A stretch of 64,000 nucleotides of DNA from DASZUK01 sp963745595 (lineage in GTDB: Bacteria > Actinomycetota > Acidimicrobiia > Acidimicrobiales > RAAP-2), in the NCBI GenBank assembly GCA_963745595.1, contig CAVUYB010000014.1, positions 1 to 64,000 of the forward strand. Direction: 5' to 3'. Both the position numbers and the translations under genes were made by a program. Shown one piece after another: positions 43,417 through 52,057 of the stretch (the stretch's first letter is position 1; every line of letters begins with the position of its first letter). The notes beneath the pieces were generated by a model. That model saw nothing but the letters and a program-made list of their open reading frames with translations. It made no database searches and was not told the origin of the DNA.

Positions 43417-45002
43417 GCCCGAGACCCGGCTTCGTGCTCGAGGTCGACCGGTCGACGCCGCCGACGCTGTTCTGGCACGGCGAGCGGTTCGCCCTCGAGA
43501 AGCTGCCCGAGGGCAGCCGGGTGATCTACGCCCCCGAGCCGCTGGAGGCACTCCACGATCCCGTCGCGGCGATCCGCGAGGCCCTCCTCCACCCGCTCGG
43601 CGACAGCCAGCCGCTGCCGTCGCTGCTGCGGTCCGGCATGAAGCTGACGATCTGCTTCGACGACATCTCGCTGCCGCTGCCGCCGATGCAGGCGCCCGAC
43701 GCCCGCCAGCTCGTCATCGAGCAGGTGCTCGACATGGCCGCGGCGGCCGGCGTCGACGACGTCGTCCTCATCGCCGCGCTGGCCCTGCACCGCCGCATGA
43801 CCGAGGCCGAGCTGCGCCACGCCCTCGGCGACCGCGTCTACGACGCCTTCGCCCCCTACGGCCTCCTCACCCAGCACGACGCCGAGGACCCCGACAACCT
43901 GGTCCACCTCGGCCAGACCGACCAGGGCGAGGACGTCGAGATCAACAAGCGGGCGGCCGAGAGCGACCTGCTCGTCTACGTCAACATCAACCTCGTCGCC
44001 ATGGACGGCGGCCACAAGAGCGTCGCCACCGGGCTCGCCAGCTACAAGAGCCTGCGCCACCACCACAACCCGGCGACGATGCGCCACAGCAAGTCGTTCA
44101 TGGACGCGCCCGCGTCCGAGCTGCACTCCTCCAACTGGCGGATGGGCCGGCTGATCGCCGAGAGCGGCGTCAAGGTCTTCCAGATCGAGACGACCCTCAA
44201 CACCGACACGTTCCCGAGCCAGTTCGCGTTCCTGCAGAAGCGCGAGTGGGAGTGGAGCCTGCGCGACCGGGCCACCTACGCGGCCACCGCCGGCGCGCTC
44301 GACCGGACGCCGCCGCGCCTGGCCCGGCAGATCTTCCACTCGATCAAGGCCCCGCACGCGCTGACCTCCGTCCAGGCCGGCGAGGTCGAGGCGGTCCACG
44401 AGGTGACGACCGCCAACGTCTGGGCCCAGCAGGGCGTCGAGGTCGACGGCCAGACCGACATCCTGACGATGGGTCTGCCGTACATCTGCCCCTACAACGT
44501 CAACTCGATCATGAACCCGATCCTCGTCGCCTGCCTCGGCCTCGGGTACTTCTTCAACCTCTACCGCGGCAAGCCGCTCGTCCGCGAGGGCGGCGTCGTG
44601 ATCATGCACCACCCGACGCCGTGGGACTTCCACCCCGGCCACCACCCGAGCTACATCGACTTCTTCGAGCAGGTGCTCTCGGAGACGACCGACCCCGTCG
44701 AGATGTCGAAGGTCTACGAGGAGTCGTTCGCCACCGACCCGTGGTACATCCACCTCTACCGCACCGGCCACGCCTACCACGGCGTCCACCCGTTCTACAT
44801 GTGGTACTGGTGCGCCCACGCCCTCGCGCACCTCGGCCGCGTCGTCGTCGTCGGCGGCGACCCGAAGGCCGTGCGCCGGATGGGCTTCTCCCCCGCGTCG
44901 ACGATGGACGACGCGCTCGAGATCGCCCGCGACGTCGTCGGCCCGTCGCCGACGCTGACCCACCTCCACTCGCCGCCGGTCCTGATGGCGGACGTCAAGT
45001 GA
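43413..45002 (+). CDS. LarA-like (DUF2088, nickel-pincer racemase family) protein
   Basis: A 529-residue protein. ICFDDISLPLPPMQAPDARQLVIEQVLDMA aligns with the DUF2088/LarA N-terminal motif (usually DxTRP), and GGHKSVATGLASYKSL near residue 200 with the LarA GGxKS block whose Lys attaches the cofactor. His-rich segments (RHHHNPATMRH, MHHPTPWDFHPGHHPSY) could bind metal. It is ~100 residues longer than LarA lactate racemase. No LarB/C/E cofactor genes are seen here. It would isomerise a 2-hydroxyacid-like or secondary alcohol intermediate; the substrate is unknown. Coupled to both neighbours. Confidence 0.8.
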   Translation: MSPRPGFVLEVDRSTPPTLFWHGERFALEKLPEGSRVIYAPEPLEALHDPVAAIREALLHPLGDSQPLPSLLRSGMKLTICFDDISLPLPPMQAPDARQLVIEQVLDMAAAAGVDDVVLIAALALHRRMTEAELRHALGDRVYDAFAPYGLLTQHDAEDPDNLVHLGQTDQGEDVEINKRAAESDLLVYVNINLVAMDGGHKSVATGLASYKSLRHHHNPATMRHSKSFMDAPASELHSSNWRMGRLIAESGVKVFQIETTLNTDTFPSQFAFLQKREWEWSLRDRATYAATAGALDRTPPRLARQIFHSIKAPHALTSVQAGEVEAVHEVTTANVWAQQGVEVDGQTDILTMGLPYICPYNVNSIMNPILVACLGLGYFFNLYRGKPLVREGGVVIMHHPTPWDFHPGHHPSYIDFFEQVLSETTDPVEMSKVYEESFATDPWYIHLYRTGHAYHGVHPFYMWYWCAHALAHLGRVVVVGGDPKAVRRMGFSPASTMDDALEIARDVVGPSPTLTHLHSPPVLMADVK

Positions 45003-46084
45003 GCCCGGTGCCCCGGCCGGCCGACCTCGCCGCGCGCCTCGGCCCCGCGGCCTTGGCCGCCAAGGTCGGCCCCGCGGCCCTCGCCGCCAAGGTCGGCCGG
45101 GCCCGGTTCCCGCTGGCCGCGCCGACGTGGCCGTCGACCGTCCCCCGGCCGGCGCCCGAGCGCCACGTCGGGCTCGACTACGACCACGACTGGTCGCGCC
45201 GCTACCCCGTCCGGCTGGCCCGGGCGATGGTCCTCGACAACCTGACCCGCCCGGCCGCCCGGCTCCTCGCCCCGACGACGACGCGGGGCATCGAGCACCT
45301 GCGCCACCTCGACGGACCGGTCATCTTCGCCGCCAACCACGCCAGCCACCTCGACACGCCGCTCCTCCTCACGACGCTGCCGGTCGAGATGCGGCACCGG
45401 ACGATCATCGCCGCCGCGTCCGACTACTTCTTCGACACGACGTGGAAGTCCGTCCTCTGGTCGTTCTCGCTCGCCGCCATCCCGATCGACCGGTCGAAGG
45501 TCAACCGGCGGTCGGCCGACACCGCGGCCGGCCTGCTCGACGACGGCTGGAACCTCATCATCTACCCCGAGGGCGGCCGCAGCCCCGACGGCTGGACCCA
45601 GCCGTTCAAGGGCGGTGCCGCCTACCTCGCCCGGCGGACCGGTCGCCCCGTCGTCCCCGTCTACGTGCACGGGACCCGGCACGTCCTGCCCCGTACCGCC
45701 GACGTCGACACCGCGCCCGGCGGCCGACCGGCCGGCGGCTCCGGCGCCGAGTCCGCCCGGGGCCACGGCCTCCGGCGGTCCCCGGTCACCGTGATCTTCG
45801 GCGAGCCGCTCCACCCCGCCGACGGCGAGGACGCCCGCCGCTTCGGCGCCCGCGTCGAGGCCGCGGTCGCCGTCCTCGCCGACGAGGTCCGTACCGACTG
45901 GTGGAGCGCCCGTCGCCGCGCCGCCGACGGGTCGACCCCCTCCCCGCAGGGACCGGACACCGCGCCCTGGCGCCGGGCCTGGTCGCTCGATCCGGCACCG
46001 GTAGCGGGCCGCACCGGCGCCAGCACCGCTGGCGACGACCGCAGCCTCCCCGCCAGCGGCGACCGGCCCTGGCCGCCGGTCTGA
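44999..46084 (+). CDS. PlsC-type acyltransferase with duplicated N-terminal peptide
   Basis: A 361-residue protein from GTG 44999, overlapping the previous stop by 4 bp. The acyltransferase motifs are NHASHLDTPLLL (HX4D), PIDRSKVNRRS and IIYPEGGRSPDG. The N-terminus has a tandem 10-residue duplication (GPAALAAKV twice) that is also visible in the DNA (about 45040-45092). It should transfer a fatty acyl group to a hydroxyl, most likely of a glycerol or alcohol made by the upstream enzymes. The C-terminal ~90 residues are low-complexity. Confidence 0.88.
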   Translation: MSPVPRPADLAARLGPAALAAKVGPAALAAKVGRARFPLAAPTWPSTVPRPAPERHVGLDYDHDWSRRYPVRLARAMVLDNLTRPAARLLAPTTTRGIEHLRHLDGPVIFAANHASHLDTPLLLTTLPVEMRHRTIIAAASDYFFDTTWKSVLWSFSLAAIPIDRSKVNRRSADTAAGLLDDGWNLIIYPEGGRSPDGWTQPFKGGAAYLARRTGRPVVPVYVHGTRHVLPRTADVDTAPGGRPAGGSGAESARGHGLRRSPVTVIFGEPLHPADGEDARRFGARVEAAVAVLADEVRTDWWSARRRAADGSTPSPQGPDTAPWRRAWSLDPAPVAGRTGASTAGDDRSLPASGDRPWPPV

Positions 46085-46167
46085 GCCACCCCGTCGCCGG
46101 TCTGAGCCTCGCGATATCCCACCCGCCCACGGCCGGCGGTCACCCGCCGCGCGGTGGCGTATAGAAC

Positions 46168-47007
46168 GTGGGCCGCATGGAACCGGACCTCTGGGGCCAG
46201 GACCCGGACCTCGACCTGACCGTCGTCGTCCCGTACTTCAACCCCGGCGACCGGGTCCGCCAGACCATCGACGAGCTCGTCCACACCCTCCGGACGACGC
46301 CGGCCACGTTCGAGGTCATCGCCGTCTCGGATGGCTCGACCGACGGCAGCGAGCACAGCCTCGACGGTCTGCCGAGCGACGTCGTCCGGACGGTCCGGCT
46401 CGACCACAACTCCGGCAAGGGCGAGGCGCTCCGCGTCGGCTTCACGAGGGGTCGCGGCCGGTTCCTCGGCTTCATCGACGCCGACGGCGACCTGCCGCCG
46501 GAGCAGATCGCCGTCCTCGCCGCCTTCGCCACCACCGGCGCCGGCGCCGGCGCCGGCACGGGCGCGGGCAACACGCCGCCGCCGGACGTCGTCCTCGGCA
46601 CCAAGCGGCACCCCGACTCCCAGGTCGTCTATCCGCCGATGCGACGCCTCTACTCGTGGCTGTGGCAGCAGGCCGTCTTCGTCCTCTTCCGGCTGCAGGT
46701 CCGCGATACGCAGACCGGGCTCAAGCTCGTCCGCCGCGATGTCTTGGCCGACGTCCTGCCCCGGATGCTCGAGAAGCGGTTCGCGTTCGACCTCGAGCTG
46801 CTCGTCGTCGCCCGCCACCTCGGCTACCGGCGGTTCGTCGGCGTCCCCGTCCGCATCCGCCAACGGTTCGGCAGCACCGTCTCCGTCCGGGCGGCCGTCG
46901 GCATGCTGCTCGACCTGCTCGCCATCTGGTACCGGCTGCACATCCGCCGCTGGTACGACGAACCGCACCGGGAGCCAGCGCCGCCCCCGAACCCGTCGGT
47001 AGGTTGA
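46168..47007 (+). CDS. GT2-family glycosyltransferase (polyprenyl-phosphate type)
   Basis: A 279-residue protein. The GT-A fold shows LTVVVPYFNPGDRVRQTI, VIAVSDGSTDGSE, NSGKGEALRVGF, GFIDADGDLP (DXD-like) and DTQTGLKLVRRDV, the pattern of dolichyl/polyprenyl-phosphate glucosyl or mannosyl transferases. A Gly/Ala-rich loop (GAGAGAGTGAG) interrupts it. GTG 46168 or ATG 46177 is the start; TATAGA at 46160-46165 may be its own -10. It lies 83 bp behind the acyltransferase. Confidence 0.88.
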   Translation: MGRMEPDLWGQDPDLDLTVVVPYFNPGDRVRQTIDELVHTLRTTPATFEVIAVSDGSTDGSEHSLDGLPSDVVRTVRLDHNSGKGEALRVGFTRGRGRFLGFIDADGDLPPEQIAVLAAFATTGAGAGAGTGAGNTPPPDVVLGTKRHPDSQVVYPPMRRLYSWLWQQAVFVLFRLQVRDTQTGLKLVRRDVLADVLPRMLEKRFAFDLELLVVARHLGYRRFVGVPVRIRQRFGSTVSVRAAVGMLLDLLAIWYRLHIRRWYDEPHREPAPPPNPSVG

Positions 47008-47063
47008 CCGGATGAACCAGGTTCATCCCTCGGCCGTTGGGCTCACCGACACCCTTCGGTTCC

Positions 47064-47390
47064 TCAGGCGCCGAACCCGAGCGTGATCAGCGACGCCAAG
47101 CCCAACAGCAGGATGCAGGCGATGCTCACGGGCACGACGATCGACTCGATGAGGAGCGACCTGCCGGTCATCGCGGACCGGTCGGCCCGCCACGTGGCCA
47201 CCAGCAGAGCGAACCCGGCCACCGGCACCGCGATCCCGAGCAGGGCGATCACCAGCAGCCAAGGAACCGGCGGGCGGAAGATGACAGAGAAGCCGATCCC
47301 CAGCGTCAGCTGCACCGCCAGTAGTCCCGCCGAAGCCGCGTGGCCGGTGACCGTCACGAGCCGCTTGCCGCACCCGCTTCCCGCGTACAC
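47064..47390 (-). CDS. Small membrane protein
   Basis: A 108-residue protein from GTG 47390, preceded by AGGGGGG. Three hydrophobic helices (AGLLAVQLTLGIGFSVI, LLVIALLGIAVPVAGFALLV, ESIVVPVSIACILLLGLASL). No family recognised. It is divergent from the SDR gene. Confidence 0.65.
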   Translation of the reverse strand: MYAGSGCGKRLVTVTGHAASAGLLAVQLTLGIGFSVIFRPPVPWLLVIALLGIAVPVAGFALLVATWRADRSAMTGRSLLIESIVVPVSIACILLLGLASLITLGFGA

Positions 47391-47498
47391 CGTCCCCCCT
47401 TGCCCCGACTCCCGAGCAGCGTAGCCAAACCGCCTCGCCGGTAGCATCGGTCGGGGGTGCAACCACGGCGGGGGTTGGACGAACGAACGGGGAACAGG

Positions 47499-48320
47499 AT
47501 GGGAGTCGTCGACGGCCAGGTGGCGTTCATCACCGGTGCGGCCCGAGGCCAGGGGCGGGCCCACGCGGTGCGGCTCGCTCACGAAGGGGCGGACATCATC
47601 GCCGTCGATATCTGCGAGCCGATCGCGACCATCCCGTACCCGATGGCCACCGAGGCCGACCTCGAAGAGACGGCCCGTCTCGTGGAAGCCGAAGGGCGCC
47701 GCATCGTCGCTCGTCGAGCCGACGTTCGTGACGCGGCGGCGCTGACGGCGGTGGTGGCCGACGGTGTGGCGCGGTTCGGTCGACTGGACATCGTCGTGGC
47801 CAACGCCGGCATCGCCCCGATCGGCGGCGACGGCTCGGTCGCCGACGACCAGGTCTGGCAGGACGTGGTCGGGGTGAACATGACCGGCGTCTGGAACACC
47901 GTCCGGGTGTCGACCGCCGCCATCATCGCCGGCGGACGGGGCGGTTCGATCGTGCTCACCAGCTCGACGGCCGGGCTGAAGGGCGGGATGAACCGCGACG
48001 CCGGGGACTTCGCGTACACGGCGTCCAAGCACGGCGTCGTCGGCTTGATGCGCTCGTTCGCTCTCGGTCTGGCGCCGCACTCGATCCGGGTCAACACCGT
48101 CTTGCCGACCGGGGTCTCCACGCCGATGTTGATGAACGACGCCGTCGAGGCCTTCATGAACGCCAACCCCGAGCTGGCCGGCGACTTCAAGAACCCGCTG
48201 CCGGTCGACATGATCACCGCGGAAGACGTTGCCGATGCGGTGCTGTGGCTCGTCTCTCCGGCCGCCAAGTACGTGACCGGTGTCGTGCTTCCGGTCGACG
48301 CCGGTTTCACGGCCCGGTAG
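47499..48320 (+). CDS. Mycofactocin-type SDR oxidoreductase
   Basis: A 273-residue short-chain dehydrogenase: FITGAARGQGRAHAVRLAHEGADIIAVDIC, with the insertion after strand 2 typical of mycofactocin-coupled SDRs (TIPYPMATEADLEETARLVEAEGRRI), NAG motif, Ser in VLTSSTAG and the catalytic YTASK. Family knowledge says these enzymes hold NAD tightly and pass electrons to mycofactocin. ATG 47499 is used. Adjacent P450 and ferredoxin genes suggest oxidation of a terpenoid or sterol-like alcohol. Confidence 0.9.
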   Translation: MGVVDGQVAFITGAARGQGRAHAVRLAHEGADIIAVDICEPIATIPYPMATEADLEETARLVEAEGRRIVARRADVRDAAALTAVVADGVARFGRLDIVVANAGIAPIGGDGSVADDQVWQDVVGVNMTGVWNTVRVSTAAIIAGGRGGSIVLTSSTAGLKGGMNRDAGDFAYTASKHGVVGLMRSFALGLAPHSIRVNTVLPTGVSTPMLMNDAVEAFMNANPELAGDFKNPLPVDMITAEDVADAVLWLVSPAAKYVTGVVLPVDAGFTAR

Positions 48321-48393
48321 GCGTCGTTCCGGCTCCGTCCCCAGCTCGTCGACGAACAGTGCTCGTCGACGAACAGCGCTCGTCGGTGGACCC

Positions 48394-48588
48394 TCAGCCC
48401 TCGTCGATGGACAGGGCCAGTTCCGGGCACGCCGCCGCCCCGTCACGGGCCGCCTCGGCCTTCTCCGGCGGCACGGTGGCCTCGTCGATGGCGATGTAGC
48501 CGTCTTCGTCGAGGACGAACAGCTCGGGGTCGACCGCGGCACAACGAGCGTGCCCCTGGCAGAGCGATCGGTTGACGATGAGGCGCAC
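48394..48588 (-). CDS. [3Fe-4S]-type ferredoxin for P450
   Basis: A 64-residue protein: VNRSLCQGHARCAAVDPELFVL then AAACPELALSI gives the C-x5-C ... C-P pattern of single-cluster [3Fe-4S] ferredoxins that feed actinobacterial P450s. GTG 48588 begins 2 bp after the P450 stop, so the two are co-transcribed and should work as a redox pair. Confidence 0.92.
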   Translation of the reverse strand: MRLIVNRSLCQGHARCAAVDPELFVLDEDGYIAIDEATVPPEKAEAARDGAAACPELALSIDEG

Positions 48589-48590
48589 GG

Positions 48591-49799
48591 CTAACCGGCC
48601 TTTCTCGTGACGGGCAGCGCGGCGAGCGTACGGAGCTCCGTTCCGTTCATCTCCCACCGGATAGCCGCCGGGTCCGTCAGGCGGAACTCGCCGAACCGGG
48701 CCAGGATCTCCTCGATCCCGACCCGAAGGATCCGGCGAGCCAGGTTCGACCCGATGCAACGGTGCACGCCGCCACCGAAGGCCAGATGCCGGTTCGGCTT
48801 GCGGTCCAGGATCACCTCGTCCGCGTCGGGAAACTCCTCGGGGTCGTGGTTGGCCGACCCGAAGACGACCTGGACCTTGTCGCCGGCCTTGATCGGGCAG
48901 CCGTTGATCTCGGTGTCGACCGCCGCGGTCCGACCCAGCGCCTGGGTCGGGGTGTACACCCGCAACAGCTCCTCGATCGCCGGATCGAGCCGTTCGGGAT
49001 GGACTCGCAGCATCGCCGCCGCGTCCGGGTGCCCGGCCAGGTGGCGCAACAAGAGGGCGAGGGCGGCGGTCGTCGTGCCGAGACCGGACATCACGAGGTT
49101 GAAGTAGTAGAGGAGGAGGACGTCGTCGGCGATCGGTTGCCCGTCGATCGCCGCGGTCATCAGCGAGGCGACGATGTCGCGGGTCTCGCGTGGCACTCGG
49201 CGGCGGTCTTCGAGATCGGCCGAGAGGTAGGCGAGGAAGTCCTCGGTGGCGGCCCGCACCCGGTCCGGATCGGTCGAGCGCAGGCGCTCGATGCAGTGCA
49301 CCCACTCCGCCAGCATCTCCCGGTCACCATCGGGCAGACCGAGGAGCCGCATCACGACGAGTCGCGGCAGGATGCCCGCGAACTCTTCCATCAGGTCGAC
49401 CTGATCCCGCTCGAGCATCGGCTCGATGAGCTCGACCGCCAGCTCGCGGATCTCGGGCTCCAGCTCGAGGGTCGCCTGCGGGGAGAACCAGGCGTTCAGC
49501 GGCTGGCGCATGTCCCGGTGCTCGGGCGGATCGAACTCGACCGGTGGTATCTGCGGCCCGAGGATCGGCGGCATGGCCACTTTCTGGCTCGAGACGAACC
49601 GCTCGTAGTCGCCGATGACCGCCCGAACGTCCTCGTAGCGAGTGACGAGGTGAAAGCCACCGAGTTGCTCGCTCCGGAGCACCGATCCCGACGAGCGGAA
49701 CCGCTCCCAGACGGGGTACGGGTTCTCGGCGACCGAGTCGTCCGTCGAGTCGTAGTTCTTGGCTAGCTCGACCACCAGCGGATCTGTCACCGGCACCAC
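48591..49799 (-). CDS. Cytochrome P450
   Basis: A 402-residue P450. Heme-binding loop FGGGVHRCIGSNLAR, K-helix EELLR, I-helix LVMSGLGTTTAALALL. Start is GTG 49799, but a GGGGAG spaced 8 nt before the in-frame GTG at 49790 suggests that may be used. It is followed at once by its ferredoxin. Monooxygenase substrate unknown; a terpenoid, steroid or fatty acid is plausible from family patterns and the nearby SDR. Confidence 0.95.
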   Translation of the reverse strand: MVPVTDPLVVELAKNYDSTDDSVAENPYPVWERFRSSGSVLRSEQLGGFHLVTRYEDVRAVIGDYERFVSSQKVAMPPILGPQIPPVEFDPPEHRDMRQPLNAWFSPQATLELEPEIRELAVELIEPMLERDQVDLMEEFAGILPRLVVMRLLGLPDGDREMLAEWVHCIERLRSTDPDRVRAATEDFLAYLSADLEDRRRVPRETRDIVASLMTAAIDGQPIADDVLLLYYFNLVMSGLGTTTAALALLLRHLAGHPDAAAMLRVHPERLDPAIEELLRVYTPTQALGRTAAVDTEINGCPIKAGDKVQVVFGSANHDPEEFPDADEVILDRKPNRHLAFGGGVHRCIGSNLARRILRVGIEEILARFGEFRLTDPAAIRWEMNGTELRTLAALPVTRKAG

Positions 49800-49881
49800 T
49801 CCCCGACTGCGAAGACCCCCACGCCAGATTAGGTCAAGTGATTGACTTCCCGCTCGGCCGGTCGCTCAGTTCGGGTGTCGG

Positions 49882-50691
49882 TCAATCCCCGCGGCGGCCG
49901 CCGGCCCGAAACCACGACCCCCGCGTCGCCCGCCGGACCGTCGCCAGCCGCTCCCGGCGCAGCGCCTGCTCCTCGTCGTCGGACCGCGGGTCGAGGCGCC
50001 GGCCGATCGCCCAGCCGAGCAACACGTCGGCCAGCGCCGGGTTCCGGGCGAGCACCGGCCCGTGCAGGTACGTCCCGACGACCCGGCCGGCCCACGCACC
50101 CTCGGTGCCGTCACCCGACCCGTTGCCGACGCCGGCGGCGACCCGGGCCAGCGGCCGCGCCCCGGGGCCGACGGTCGTCACGCCGCCGTGGTTCTCGAAG
50201 CCGGTCAGCGTCGGCAGTGGCTCGGCCGGCCGGCCATCGGCCGCCGCTCCTCCCGCCGGCCCATCGCCGACCGTCGGGCCACCGGGAACCGGTTCGGCCA
50301 GCACCTCGCCGACGGCTCGGCGCCCGGACCCCTTGACGGTCGACACGTCGAGCAGGCCGATGCCGGGCAACGCCCGCCCGTCGGCCCCGGGGAACGTCCG
50401 GCCGGCGATCTGGTAGCCCGCACAGACCGCGAGGACCGCCGCGCCGCCGTCGACCGCCCGGGCCAGCGCGCCGTCCGTCCGCAGGATCTCGGCCGCCCGG
50501 AGCTGGGGGCTGTCCTCGCCGCCGCCGAGGCAGTAGACGTCGCCGGCCGGCAGCGGTCGGTCCGACGGGGCCTCGACCAGCTCGACGTCGATCCCCCGCC
50601 ACTCGGCCCGACGGGCCAGGACGAGCCCGTTGCCGCCGTCCCCGTACGTGCCGAGGAGATCGGGGTGGACGACGACGATCGTCAACGCCAT
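49882..50691 (-). CDS. gatD: GatD, glutaminase subunit of lipid II isoglutaminyl synthase
   Basis: A 269-residue CobB/CobQ-like amidotransferase: GLVLARRAEWRGIDVELVE, catalytic Cys in AVCAGYQIAG, HGGVTTVG and His in VGTYLHGPVLARNP. Next to MurT it identifies GatD, which supplies ammonia to amidate the D-Glu of lipid II in the cytosol. A low-complexity insertion (GGPTVGDGPAGGAAADGRPA) interrupts the domain. It starts 18 bp after the MurT stop. Confidence 0.92.
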   Translation of the reverse strand: MALTIVVVHPDLLGTYGDGGNGLVLARRAEWRGIDVELVEAPSDRPLPAGDVYCLGGGEDSPQLRAAEILRTDGALARAVDGGAAVLAVCAGYQIAGRTFPGADGRALPGIGLLDVSTVKGSGRRAVGEVLAEPVPGGPTVGDGPAGGAAADGRPAEPLPTLTGFENHGGVTTVGPGARPLARVAAGVGNGSGDGTEGAWAGRVVGTYLHGPVLARNPALADVLLGWAIGRRLDPRSDDEEQALRRERLATVRRATRGSWFRAGGRRGD

Positions 50692-50709
50692 GGCGTCACC
50701 GGTATCCCA

Positions 50710-52000
50710 TCACCGGCCGGCCAGGAGATCGGCGAACGCGGTGTAGTTGCCGATGAACTCGACCATCGCACTCGAGCCGGTGGCCGCGTCCGGGCCGGCG
50801 GCCGAGCCGGCCGACCGGACCGCGGCCACCGAGTCGGCGACCGTCGTGTGCTCGACCTCGGCGTAGCGGAGACGGACCGACAGGTCGAGGCACCGCTCGC
50901 CGGTGGCGACGACCGGCCGCCCGGCGAGCTGCTTCGAACGGGACGTCCCACAGCCATGACGGGTCCCGACCGTCGGCGATACGGGCGTTGATGCCGACGA
51001 CGACCGGCCCGGTGCCCGGACGGACGAGGCCGAGGAGCTCCTGCCAGCCGGCCGGGTTCTTGGCCAGCATCAACCGCGTCGGGACACCGGCGATCGGACG
51101 GATCGTGAAGCGACCGGCCACCTCCCCGATCGACGCCATCGCCACCAGCGCCCGCTCGGCCGGCACCCCCAGGCCCTCCGCGCCGGCCGCCGCGAGGGCC
51201 GCGTTGGCCCGGTTGAACCGGCCCGGGATGCCGAGCACGACCGGCAACCGGCGGCCGTCGGCCCAGGCGGCGACGGTCGACCCGTCCTCCCCCTCCTCCA
51301 GCCAGACGTCGACCGCCGGTCGGGCGAAGCCACAGCGGCACGACCAGCCGCCCGACGGACCGCTTGCCGGACCATCGGCCGGACCGGCGTCGGCGAACTC
51401 GATCCGACCCTCACAGGCCGGGCAGCCGACCGCGTCGAGGCGCCAGCCGAGACCGGCCGCCACCCAGACGACGCGGGGCGCGGCCGCGGCCGCCCAGACG
51501 ACGAGCGGGTCGTCGGCGTTGGCGACGACCGTCGTCTCGGCCGTGTGCCCGGACGCCGCGGCCAGCCCCTCCCGCCAGCGGCCGGCCAGCATCCGCACCT
51601 CGTTCGTCCGGTCGAGCTGGTCCCGGGAGAGGTTCAAGAGGACGACGACGGCCGGCCCGAGCGACCGGACGAGCCCGGCCAGGTAGCTCTCGTCGACCTC
51701 CAGGACGACCGGCACCGACGGCGGCCCGGCCGACAGGGCGGCGACGTGTCCGGCCGGCATGTTCGCCCCGGTGGCGTTCGTGACGACCGCGCCGGCCGTT
51801 CCCGCCTCGACCGCGACGGCCAGGAGACGGGTCGTCGTCGTCTTGCCGTTCGTGCCGCTGACCAGCGCGACCGGCCGACCGGCGGCGAGGCGGTCGAGGA
51901 GCGACGCGTCGACGGCCAACCCGGCCCGGCCGCCGAGCACCGTCCCGCTGCCGACCCGCAGCGCCCGGGACACCGCGTTGACCGACCGCGTCGCGGCCAC
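50710..52000 (-). CDS. murT: MurT, Mur-ligase subunit of lipid II isoglutaminyl synthase, one frameshift
   Basis: About 430 residues from GTG 52000. P-loop VSGTNGKTTTTRLLA, N-N-L-type NLSRDQLDR, the MurT-specific zinc ribbon CPAC...CRCG, and NPAGWQELL with ARIADGRDPSWLWDVPFE. One extra base near 50933-50935 then breaks the frame; the correct C-terminus (VEFIGNYTAFADLLAGR) is in the next frame and stops at 50710-50712. Probably a sequence error in an essential gene. Confidence 0.9.
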
Positions 52001-52057
52001 TGCCAGGCGCGCCCGCGGCGGCAGGACGGTCGGCCCGGCACGCCGGTCGGCCGGCCG

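Noticed and set aside
43278..44969. A 563-codon open frame antisense to the LarA-like gene
   Set aside because: It mirrors a well-conserved gene in high-GC DNA, has Val/Asp/Arg-biased composition and no recognisable motif; long antisense frames are expected at this GC content. The same reasoning excludes the long antisense frames over the GH3, MurT and P450 genes.
42108..45002. A continuous 964-codon frame covering the dehydrogenase and LarA-like genes, suggesting a fusion
   Set aside because: Its first ~240 codons are an Arg/Pro-rich off-frame reading of the dehydrogenase; the two proteins are separate and joined by an ATGA overlap, with indels creating the apparent fusion.
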